Source: Desulfosarcinaceae bacterium (GTDB taxonomy: Bacteria; Desulfobacterota; Desulfobacteria; Desulfobacterales; Desulfosarcinaceae). From it: a DNA stretch of 42,205 nucleotides. Below, piece by piece: positions 8,621-16,131 of the stretch. Numbering within the stretch: position 1 is the first letter of the stretch; every line of letters begins with the position of its first letter. The stretch spans positions 1 through 42,205 of the forward strand of contig JASJCL010000053.1 of NCBI GenBank assembly GCA_030066015.1. Direction: 5' to 3'. The notes under the pieces are model-generated. The model was not told where the DNA came from, did not search any database, and worked only from the letters and a program-made list of their open reading frames with translations. The position numbers were made by a program, and so were the translations under genes.

Positions 8621-10605
8621 CCGCCATGGGCCTATGGCGCCGTCTCCGGGTGGTGGTTTACGCTGTGATGGCCCTGAGCGGTGCGGTCGCTCTATTCGGA
8701 GTGATCCTCTTTTACGGGGTCCTGCGGGACCTGCCACGCCTGCCCGAGCCCCTCAGCCGCATCATCGAGACACCCGCCACTGAGATTTATGCCGCCAACG
8801 GTGAACGCCTCATCTCACTGGGGGGGCGCCAATACGTTCCCCTGCACCGGGTTTCCCGCAGCTTCATCCAGGCCATCCTGGCCACCGAGGATCACCGCTT
8901 CTGGGACCACCGTGGGGTCGACAAACTGCGCACACTTAAAGCGCTCTGGGTAACCTTTTTCCAGCCTGGCCGGGTTCAGGGGGCCTCCACAATCACCCAG
9001 CAACTGGCCAAGAATCTCTTCTTCAGCTTCGAACAGACCTGGTCGCGTAAATTCCGGGAACTGCTGGTGGCCCTGCAGATCGAGGCCCAGTTCAGCAAGG
9101 AGGAGATTCTCGAGGCCTACATCAATCAGATCCCCTTCGGCGTGGGGGCCTATGGCATCGAACGCGCTGCCGACCTTTTCTTCGCCAAACCGGCCAGCGG
9201 CCTCACGCTATCAGAAGCGGCCCTTCTGGCGGGACTGCCCAAATCCCCCACTCGCTACAACCCCTTTCGTCATATCGAACGCGCCAAGCAGCGGCAGCGG
9301 GTCGTTCTCCAGCGCCTTGTCGCGGTAAAAGCCATCAGCTCTGAGGAGGCCGATCAAGCGGCGGCAGTTCCCCTTGAATTCAACCCGCGACGGCCCGCTC
9401 GCCTGAGGGGGAGTTATCCCCTCGATTTCGTCCTCCAGCAGCTGGCGAAGCGCTACGGTGACGAAGTGGTCTACCACGGCGGTCTCAAGGTCACCACCAC
9501 CTTGGATCCCCGGCTGCAGCAGATTGCCGAGAGCGTCGTCAGGGAGGAGCTCACAGCGCTTGAGGGCCGTTTGAAAAAGGAGGCCACCAAGCCGGCGGAC
9601 CCCGCCGAGACGCTGCAGGGCGCCCTTGTGGCCATAGAGGCCCATTCGGGCGGGATCAAGGCCATGGTGGGGGGGCGGGATTACGCCGAAACCGAATTCA
9701 ATCGTGCCGTCCACAGTGCGCGCCAGCCGGGATCGGGCTTCAAGCCCTTTCTTTACTACGCCGCCTTCGAAAACCTGAACCTTACGCCCGCCTCTGTGTT
9801 CGAAGACCGCGCGGTACGGATCCCCATAAAAGGCGCCCCGGATTGGCGGCCCAAGAACTTCGAGCGCGAATACCACGGCCCCATGGTGCTCAAGCACGCC
9901 TTCACCGAGTCGGTCAACACCGTTGCCGCCCAACTGGTGGCCCAGGTGGGTGCCGATGCCGTGGTGGAGGTGGCCCGCCGTTGCGGCATCCATGCACCCC
10001 TCAAGCCGGTCTACTCGCTCGCGCTCGGCACATCTGAGGTGAGTCCTCTGGAAATGGCGGCCAGTTTTGCCACCTTCGCCACCGGCGGCATCCGCTACGC
10101 ACCTTTCATCATCTGGCGGGTGGAGGATGCCTTCGGGCGGGTTCTCGAGGAGCGAATTGTCGAGCGCGAACGGGTCCTGGACCCCGAGGTCTGCTACCAA
10201 GTCCTGGACATGATGACGGGCGTCATCGAGCACGGCACCGGCCAACAGATTCGGCAGATGGGCTTTGACCGTGAGGCCGCCGGGAAGACCGGCACTACCA
10301 ACGGTTACCGTGACGCGTGGTTCACTGGCTTCACGGCCAACCTGAGTACCGCCGTGTGGGTAGGCTATGACCGCAGCCGCGGGATGCGCGCGGCCAGTGG
10401 TGTCGGTATCACCGGCGGTCGCGGTGCTGCGCCCATCTGGACCCGGTTCATGAAGTCCGCTACTGCCGGGGAGCCCCCGCGGCGCTTCGCCAAACCCAAC
10501 GGCATCACGGTGATGTCGGTAAATCCGCGCACCGGACGCAAATCCGGGTTCTTCAGCCGCGAACGGCTGCCGGTCGCCCTGCGGTCGGGCCAGGAGGAAG
10601 GCTAA
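8617..10605 (+). CDS. Bifunctional class A penicillin-binding protein (PBP1-type)
   Basis: The 662-residue protein has one N-terminal transmembrane helix (about 14-34). A GT51 glycosyltransferase domain follows, with catalytic E91 in ATEDHRFWDHRGVD and the motif GASTITQQLAKN (123-133). The transpeptidase domain has S373-x-x-K376 (SGFK), SVN at 432-434 and KTGT at 557-560. All catalytic motifs for both reactions are present, so it should polymerise lipid II and cross-link peptidoglycan in the periplasm. It is translationally coupled to the membrane protein before it, and the SPOR gene begins 2 nt after its stop. It is shorter than E. coli PBP1A and lacks its large inserted region. It resembles the compact PBP1 class; I leave the symbol blank because 1A, 1B and 1C types cannot be separated reliably here. 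Confidence 0.95.
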   Translation: MTAMGLWRRLRVVVYAVMALSGAVALFGVILFYGVLRDLPRLPEPLSRIIETPATEIYAANGERLISLGGRQYVPLHRVSRSFIQAILATEDHRFWDHRGVDKLRTLKALWVTFFQPGRVQGASTITQQLAKNLFFSFEQTWSRKFRELLVALQIEAQFSKEEILEAYINQIPFGVGAYGIERAADLFFAKPASGLTLSEAALLAGLPKSPTRYNPFRHIERAKQRQRVVLQRLVAVKAISSEEADQAAAVPLEFNPRRPARLRGSYPLDFVLQQLAKRYGDEVVYHGGLKVTTTLDPRLQQIAESVVREELTALEGRLKKEATKPADPAETLQGALVAIEAHSGGIKAMVGGRDYAETEFNRAVHSARQPGSGFKPFLYYAAFENLNLTPASVFEDRAVRIPIKGAPDWRPKNFEREYHGPMVLKHAFTESVNTVAAQLVAQVGADAVVEVARRCGIHAPLKPVYSLALGTSEVSPLEMAASFATFATGGIRYAPFIIWRVEDAFGRVLEERIVERERVLDPEVCYQVLDMMTGVIEHGTGQQIRQMGFDREAAGKTGTTNGYRDAWFTGFTANLSTAVWVGYDRSRGMRAASGVGITGGRGAAPIWTRFMKSATAGEPPRRFAKPNGITVMSVNPRTGRKSGFFSRERLPVALRSGQEEG

Positions 10606-10607
10606 TC

Positions 10608-12143
10608 ATGCTATCTCACGCCTTGCGTCATCTGGCCCTGCGCCTATGGCTGACGGTGGTCGTGGGGGGGTTGGGCAGCCTGGCGTTGGTGCCCCTGCTA
10701 CAGGCACTGATGGGGTTGGATTGGGTGGCCTTGCCGGTCTTCGGCTTCCTCGGGCTCGTGTTTTTGGGTATCGGCTGGGTACTCAACGCCTGGGCATCCC
10801 ATTTGGTTGAGCGCCTGCGCGCCGAGGCTGCTATCTGGGAACGGGCCGGCATGCGCCGCGAAGCCACCCAGCGCTATCAGGCGCTCGTAGGCGTGGTGGA
10901 CAGTTTCCTATTGTCGCCGGGTCGCCGTCGGCAGATGCTGGCCAAACTATTGCCCAAGCTGACCCGTTTTCACCTGGACCAGGATAGGCCGGGGCCGGTA
11001 CTGGATCGACTTTTACGGGCCCATTTAGAGATCCATCCAGGGGATGCCGCTATGGCGGTAAAATGGCTGCGGATTCAGATCGGCCGTCAAGATCCGCCCC
11101 CTTGGACCCATGAGCTGGCCCAGCAGATCGGCGAGGCCTCGTCGGATTCCGCGGATGTCACAGCCCTGCTGGTGCGTTTCTACCTCGCCAATGGCCGCAG
11201 CGATCACGCCGCCATCGATACCTACCGGCGCTGCTGGCGGTCGGTGCCTGACTTTCGCACCGCCAAGGCCGTGGCACTGGCCCAGTTGCTCAGTATGGAG
11301 GGTCATCGCAATCTCTGGGCCCTGGACGTTTACTTGACCGCCTGGTCCCAGGGCGCCCCTCAAGATCAGCTCGCCGCCGCTATCCGGCGCTGTGTGGCCG
11401 TCATCCGGCCAACCGAAGAGGGCCGCCCGCTTCTCGAGCAGGCGCGAGCGCTGCTGGGCCGGCAATTGCCCGCTTCCCAACCGCCGCCAGCGGCCCCCCC
11501 CAGAGTGTCGCAGCCATCTGACGAAGAGCGCCTCGATCCCTTCACCCTGGGAAGCGAGGCTGTCGCGCCTCAGGCGCCTTCGTCGGACGATACGGCGGCG
11601 GCATACCGCTACCGTCGCCGGCCGCGCTCGAGACCCGCAACGGAAACTTGGATCGCCCGGACCCGACGAGAGCTGGGCAGTCGTCTACTGGCCATTGGCC
11701 CCGGACTACGGCGAACGGGGCAATGGGCCCTCATCCAACTCCGCAGCACCTGGGGCAAGACGGCGGGCTTTGGGATTCTGGCCCTGGCCCTGATTGTACT
11801 GATCTCCAACACAGTGCAGCACCTGCAGCCTAGCCCCTCCGCACCGCCCCCCCCTGAGCCGGCCGCCGCGCCTGCGGTAACCGACCCCTTCACCATTCAG
11901 GTGGCCGCCTATCTCAAAGCAGAGGATGCCAGACGATATGCCGAGCGGTTAAAGGCCAATGGGCTCGATGCCTACTGGACAGAGGCGGTGGGGGCCAGTC
12001 GCAACTGGTATCAGGTCCGCATCGACCATTTCGCCACCAAGGCCGCAGCCCGTAAATTCGGACAGGATCTGAAAGCGAAAGGCCTCATCAACGATTTCTA
12101 TGTGGCCAACTATCGTCCACCCCAGCTGCCCGGGAAGAATTAG
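10608..12143 (+). CDS. Membrane protein with C-terminal SPOR domain
   Basis: The 511-residue protein has two N-terminal transmembrane helices (about 10-31 and 37-57), a helical cytosolic middle region (about 65-290) rich in Arg, Ala and Leu that could form TPR-like pairs, a basic linker, a third transmembrane helix (387-403) and a Pro/Ala-rich linker. A SPOR domain at 424-502 completes it (FTIQVAAYLKAEDARRYAERL ... WYQVRIDHF). SPOR domains bind denuded glycan strands at the septum, so the protein is likely to act in division or cell-wall assembly. GGAGGAAGG before ATG 10608 and a 2-nt gap to the PBP gene show co-translation. The three-helix layout, with a long N-terminal module before SPOR, differs from FtsN or DamX. 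Confidence 0.85.
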   Translation: MLSHALRHLALRLWLTVVVGGLGSLALVPLLQALMGLDWVALPVFGFLGLVFLGIGWVLNAWASHLVERLRAEAAIWERAGMRREATQRYQALVGVVDSFLLSPGRRRQMLAKLLPKLTRFHLDQDRPGPVLDRLLRAHLEIHPGDAAMAVKWLRIQIGRQDPPPWTHELAQQIGEASSDSADVTALLVRFYLANGRSDHAAIDTYRRCWRSVPDFRTAKAVALAQLLSMEGHRNLWALDVYLTAWSQGAPQDQLAAAIRRCVAVIRPTEEGRPLLEQARALLGRQLPASQPPPAAPPRVSQPSDEERLDPFTLGSEAVAPQAPSSDDTAAAYRYRRRPRSRPATETWIARTRRELGSRLLAIGPGLRRTGQWALIQLRSTWGKTAGFGILALALIVLISNTVQHLQPSPSAPPPPEPAAAPAVTDPFTIQVAAYLKAEDARRYAERLKANGLDAYWTEAVGASRNWYQVRIDHFATKAAARKFGQDLKAKGLINDFYVANYRPPQLPGKN

Positions 12144-12286
12144 CCTACCGCGGACAGCGCCAATTGCGGCATCGGCGGACACCCCTCTGGCCGGTCCGGC
12201 TTTCCTTGCCAAGGATGATGAAAAGCCCTACAATCCGATGGTAACGATCTCATCCATCCCACCCCATCAGCGAAAGGAACGCCACC

Positions 12287-12478
12287 ATGGATAAAAAAGA
12301 TGTCATGGCCATTGCAGAAGGTCTGCGCCTCATCGAACAGGGAGTTGAAACGATCCAAGGTGTCATGCGGGAGAAAAAGATCAAATCGATCAAAGACATT
12401 GCCGAAGAGCTGATCCCCTTTTTCAAGGCGGATGACGACAGCCTCTCGGAATCCGTCATCAAGCACCTGGGGAAGTAA
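12287..12478 (+). CDS. Small acidic/basic helical protein of 63 residues
   Basis: ATG 12287 is preceded by GAAAGGA at a proper distance, and the reading frame is compact and well formed. The product is soluble and highly charged (about half Lys, Glu, Asp and Arg), predicted helical, with no Cys and no transmembrane segment. I recognise no family. It stands alone between the SPOR gene, 143 bp upstream, and the convergent acyl-CoA ligase gene. Confidence 0.7.
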   Translation: MDKKDVMAIAEGLRLIEQGVETIQGVMREKKIKSIKDIAEELIPFFKADDDSLSESVIKHLGK

Positions 12479-12549
12479 GCGGTGCTTCGCATGGGGAGCC
12501 GGGACACCGGCAAACCGCCGTTTGGTGCGCCCATATGCGAAACAAATTC

Positions 12550-12588
12550 GCCCCCGCCAGCGCAACTGGTCCGGGCACTGACGGGGGC
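12550..12588. terminator. Hairpin between convergent genes
   Basis: GCCCCCGCCAG (12550-12560) pairs with CTGACGGGGGC (12578-12588) except for one mismatch, with a 17-nt loop, followed by TTTGACC. It lies between the 63-residue gene (plus) and the end of the acyl-CoA ligase gene (minus). The loop is long and the T-tract short, so this is only a possible terminator. Confidence 0.4.
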
Positions 12589-12633
12589 TTTGACCGTCAT
12601 CTCTCAACGGATCGCTGTGTCACGCGAACCCCA

Positions 12634-14274
12634 TTACGCATAATCCTTCCGCAACTGCTTCTTGTTGATCTTCCCAACGCTGGTCTTGGCGATGGATTGA
12701 ACCAGCTCAAACCGCTCCGGCACACCATATTTGGGGATGACGCCGCGCTCGGCGAATGCCATGACGTGAGCGCGGATGGCATCGGCATCGACCGCCGCGT
12801 CGGCGTTGGCCACCACCAGCGCCAATGGGCGTTCGCCCCATTTTGGATCGGCCACGCCGATAACGGCCACTTCACTCACCGCCGGATGCTGGCTGATGAT
12901 ATCCTCCAACTCAAGTGAAGAGATCCACTCGCCACCGGTTTTAATGACGTCCTTGAGGCGATCGGTGATTTGTAGATACCCTTCACTGTCAATGGTGCCG
13001 ATATCACCCGTGTGCAGCCAGCCATCGTTCCACAGCTCTTCACTCCGTTCGGGATCCTTCAAGTAGCCCTGGGTCAGCCAGGGGGCGCGCACCACCACTT
13101 CACCGGCGGTTTGTCCGTCGTGGGGTTGGGGGGCGCCCTCGCTGTTCACGATCTCCAGGAGAACATTGGGCACCGGCAGGCCCGTCTTGCAGCGCACTGT
13201 CACTTGCTCCTCCTGGCGCCAGGAGCGCATCTCAGGTTTGAGGTTGGCCACGGTAAGAAGGGGGCAGGTCTCCGACATGCCGTAGGCCGAATAGATATTG
13301 ATGTTGTGCTTGAGGGCGGCCTGGCAGAGCCCCTTGGATAGCGCCGAGCCGCCGATGACGACCTTCCATCGGGAGAGATCGAGTTTTTCGATCACCGGGC
13401 TCGACACCAGCATATGGATGATGGTGGGGACACAGTGAGAGAAGGTCACCCCCTCCCCCACGATAAGTTTTAGCAGCATCTCGGGTTCGTAGCGACCGGG
13501 ATAGATCTGCTTGTTGCCCAACATGGTGAAAAGGTAGGGCATCCCCCAGGCATGCACGTGAAACATGGGCGTGATGGGCATGTAGATATCGCCCGAGTTG
13601 ATCATCGCTTGAGAATCATAGGCGCACAGCCCCGACATGAGACCATAGGTGTGCAGTACGATCTGACGATGGCTGAAATAGACCCCTTTGGGCAGGCCGG
13701 TGGTGCCGGTTGTATAGAAGGTGGTGGCCACGGCGTTCTCGTCGAAATCGGGGAAGTCGAAACCGGCGTCGTTCGCTTCGAGAAGCGCCTCGTATTCGCC
13801 GTCGATCTTCACCGCGGTGTCGGGAATCGCGCCTTCGTCGTTGAGAACCACGATCTTTTTAACCGTCTTGAATTGGTCTTTGATCGCCTCCAGCATGGGC
13901 AGGAAATCGACGTTGACCAGGAGAACGTCGTCCTCGGCATGGTTGATGGTGTAGATCAGTTGCTCCTGGCTGAGACGGATGTTGATGGTGTGCAGCACCG
14001 CCCCCATCATGGGCACTGCGAAGAAGCTCTCCAGATAGCGGTGGCTGTCGTAGTCCATCATCGCAACGGTGTCGCCGGCGCCGACGCCCAAAGCGCTGAG
14101 CGCGTTGGCCAGTTGGCCGATCCGGCGGTTGAGGTCTGTGTAAGTGTAGCGCAGAAGATCGCGGTAGACGATCTCCTGACTGGGGGCATAATTGAGGGGC
14201 GTCTTAAGCAGGTTTTTGATCAAAAGGGGATAGGCGTACGCGGAAGGGGTGGCTTGGATACGTTTTACCGGCAT
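12634..14274 (-). CDS. Acyl-CoA ligase of the AMP-binding (ANL) family, AlkK-like
   Basis: The 546-residue enzyme has the ANL P-loop TFYTTGTTGLPKG (185-197), the YGMSET motif (331-336), the TGD motif at 422-424 and the C-terminal catalytic Lys at 535 in TSVGKINKK. It should activate a carboxylic acid to an acyl-AMP and then an acyl-CoA. Length and motif wording (TPMFHVHAWGMPY, KTGGEWISSLELEDII) fit the medium/long-chain ligase subgroup that includes AlkK, so fatty acid is the likely substrate. ATG 14274 is chosen because of the strong AAAGGAGG 8 nt upstream; the longer open frame to 14376 has none. A weak promoter lies near 14392. Confidence 0.92.
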   Translation of the reverse strand: MPVKRIQATPSAYAYPLLIKNLLKTPLNYAPSQEIVYRDLLRYTYTDLNRRIGQLANALSALGVGAGDTVAMMDYDSHRYLESFFAVPMMGAVLHTINIRLSQEQLIYTINHAEDDVLLVNVDFLPMLEAIKDQFKTVKKIVVLNDEGAIPDTAVKIDGEYEALLEANDAGFDFPDFDENAVATTFYTTGTTGLPKGVYFSHRQIVLHTYGLMSGLCAYDSQAMINSGDIYMPITPMFHVHAWGMPYLFTMLGNKQIYPGRYEPEMLLKLIVGEGVTFSHCVPTIIHMLVSSPVIEKLDLSRWKVVIGGSALSKGLCQAALKHNINIYSAYGMSETCPLLTVANLKPEMRSWRQEEQVTVRCKTGLPVPNVLLEIVNSEGAPQPHDGQTAGEVVVRAPWLTQGYLKDPERSEELWNDGWLHTGDIGTIDSEGYLQITDRLKDVIKTGGEWISSLELEDIISQHPAVSEVAVIGVADPKWGERPLALVVANADAAVDADAIRAHVMAFAERGVIPKYGVPERFELVQSIAKTSVGKINKKQLRKDYA

Positions 14275-14391
14275 GGGGCCTCCTTTGGTCATCTGGGTGG
14301 GGCCGCCCGCGGTCGCGCAGGCGGCGGATTGGCTCTCAGTTTCAGGCAGGATCGGTTCCACGGCCATGATGGCCAAGATCCTGTAACCGAT

Positions 14392-14420
14392 ATTCTACCG
14401 GACGATCCAGCCCTTTGCGA
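14392..14420 (-). promoter_or_regulatory. Possible sigma-70 promoter of the acyl-CoA ligase gene
   Basis: On the minus strand TCGCAA, a 17-nt spacer and TAGAAT (complement of 14392-14397) form a candidate promoter. The -10 is good (5 of 6) and the -35 poor (3 of 6). It lies about 120 bp upstream of the start codon. Confidence 0.33.
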
Positions 14421-14541
14421 TGCACTGTTCCCGGACACTGGTGGTGCCATCGATGATGGCTCAATCTCGCTTCCAAATCCTTGCGGTGAGTGAACCCGTT
14501 TCAGAATCTGCGTGCTTGGGCGTTCGTCGCAGCAGCTCTGC

Positions 14542-15714
14542 TCAAGGCGTCAGCCCCAGGCGGTTGGCAATCTCTTCCACCTGGCACAAGACGGCGGGAT
14601 CGTCGGGGGTCTGGGCGGTATAGGCGTCCGGATCGATGCCACGCAGGAGCAGTTTGGTTCGCAGGGCCAAAGCCCGGTGGGGTGCTCCGGTAGAGTGGAA
14701 TCGCAGGATGCGGTCCAGCGCCGCTTTGGTGCGACCGCGGGTCGCCGGAGGATTGGCGGTCTTGCTCAAGGCAGCCGTGTCGATCCCCAATTCGCCCGCC
14801 AGGCGCTGGATCTGATCCAGGGTGTGCGCATCGACCATTCGATCCGAATCCTCATCACCCGGGTGGATGCCCTTCAGGCGCAGCTGTTGGCGCAGGCGTC
14901 TCGCCAGGCTTGGCGTTTCGCCATGGCGCTGCTGGATGATGGCATCGAGCAGCCGACGGAGCTCGGCAACGGTGCGATGGGGGCGCTGAACGGGCAGGCG
15001 GACCCCGGTTTTGCGGGCCATCCGCTCCAGTCGGGCCACGATTTGGGGATCGTCCGGAGATTCCGCCCCATAGTGGTCCGGATCGATGCCATGTTGCCGG
15101 AAGGCGGCCTTAATTTGCGGGACATTGCCGGGCTTATTCTGGCTGCGGCTTTCGATGATGGCCTGGATGATGGCGTGGGTACGCCCGCGACTGGTCGCTA
15201 CAGAGCGCTTGGGTGTAGCTGCTGAAATGGGATCAGATGGCGCTTTGTGTGCTTTTAACAGCGTAACCACCTGGGTCCTGAACCGGTGACGGGCCTCCGC
15301 TTTCGGGATACGGTCGCAAAGCTGATTGAGAAAGGTGCGCGCCTGGGCCAGGTGGATGTGGCGGCCATCCTCACTTAGCTGGCGGATCAGCTGGAGCATT
15401 TCGTTGTTGGCGCCGGATTGGCCGCCCATGGCCAATCCGAAATGATGCTGGATCTGTGCCATCGTGCGGTTGGGCAGCCAGGGGCCTTGATCCGGCAGGG
15501 GTGCAATCATGCCTTGGGTGCAGAGCCGTTCTAATCCCTGGCGGGCATCGGCCAGGGAGATCCCCAGTTCGGCAGCGATCTGTGCCACCGAGCGGTTCTC
15601 CTCCACCGCGAAGAAGAGCGCATACAGGACCCCGTTCAATGCGAAGGAGCCCTCTTTCTGGCGAAGGGTTTTACGGAACCGCAGTTTGGCGAAGTCGGGT
15701 GAGAGAAATACCAT
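14542..15714 (-). CDS. Protein with winged-helix-like N-terminus and three copies of a ~65-residue domain
   Basis: The 390-residue protein begins with a segment (about 20-72) resembling a winged helix-turn-helix (NGVLYALFFAVEE, then SVAQIAAELGISLADARQGL). A helical stretch (about 85-155) and three tandem copies of one basic helical unit follow, at about 177-240, 247-311 and 327-389. Each copy has an Arg-rich helical half ending in a G-I-x-P turn (GIDPDHY 209, GIHPGDE 282, GIDPDAY 359). Copies 1 and 3 then share SPDDPQI/TPDDPAV, and every copy closes with a helix ending in a conserved Gly. There is no signal peptide or membrane segment, so it is probably cytosolic, perhaps nucleic-acid- or protein-binding. 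I know no family for the repeat. ATG 15714 has GGAG 9-10 nt upstream, and a good promoter precedes it. Confidence 0.82.
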   Translation of the reverse strand: MVFLSPDFAKLRFRKTLRQKEGSFALNGVLYALFFAVEENRSVAQIAAELGISLADARQGLERLCTQGMIAPLPDQGPWLPNRTMAQIQHHFGLAMGGQSGANNEMLQLIRQLSEDGRHIHLAQARTFLNQLCDRIPKAEARHRFRTQVVTLLKAHKAPSDPISAATPKRSVATSRGRTHAIIQAIIESRSQNKPGNVPQIKAAFRQHGIDPDHYGAESPDDPQIVARLERMARKTGVRLPVQRPHRTVAELRRLLDAIIQQRHGETPSLARRLRQQLRLKGIHPGDEDSDRMVDAHTLDQIQRLAGELGIDTAALSKTANPPATRGRTKAALDRILRFHSTGAPHRALALRTKLLLRGIDPDAYTAQTPDDPAVLCQVEEIANRLGLTP

Positions 15715-15817
15715 GGAACGTCACTCCAGAGAGACGCAACGCCGGTTATAGCTGACCGTTTGTGATGGTATGCGGGGAAACCAGGACCGCGTGGCCCGAA
15801 TTGAGGTAATTGGGACC

Positions 15818-15846
15818 ACTATAGTGAGCTGCCATGCAAAATGCAA
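15818..15846 (-). promoter_or_regulatory. Sigma-70 promoter of the triple-repeat protein gene
   Basis: On the minus strand TTGCAT (complement of 15841-15846), a 17-nt spacer and TATAGT (complement of 15818-15823) give a near-consensus housekeeping promoter about 105 bp upstream of ATG 15714. Confidence 0.65.
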
Positions 15847-15889
15847 GGGGGCGCCGCATGGGCGTCGATCCGATTTGTTATCCTTGTCC

Positions 15890-15916
15890 TAAAGAATGCC
15901 GCTTGTTGGCCGATAG
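15890..15916 (+). promoter_or_regulatory. Sigma-28 (FliA) promoter of the MCP gene
   Basis: TAAA at 15890-15893, a spacer of exactly 15 nt, and GCCGATAG at 15909-15916 match the flagellar sigma consensus TAAA-N15-GCCGATAA at 11 of 12 positions. The MCP start codon is about 215 bp downstream with no gene between. The intergenic stretch 15715-16131 is accounted for by this promoter, the divergent sigma-70 promoter and a long untranslated leader. Confidence 0.8.
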
Positions 15917-16131
15917 GTCTATTAAATCCAAATGTTTACCAGCCGTGCCGACCACATGCTGGCTTGCATCCCCAAAGAGGACAATGGTCCCCGACTTGAT
16001 GGGCTCACGCTCCCCACGCCACCGGCCCACGGGACTTCTAAAACCGCCGGGATCGGCGATACTGTGTTCAACCTTCATGGTAATACCAATCGAAGTTCAG
16101 ACCCACTACCGCATTTCAACAGGAGCAAACC

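Noticed and set aside
16039-16062. Second sigma-28 promoter before the first MCP (TAAA then GGCGATAC)
   Set aside because: The spacing is 12 nt instead of 15, and a near-perfect site exists upstream at 15890-15916.
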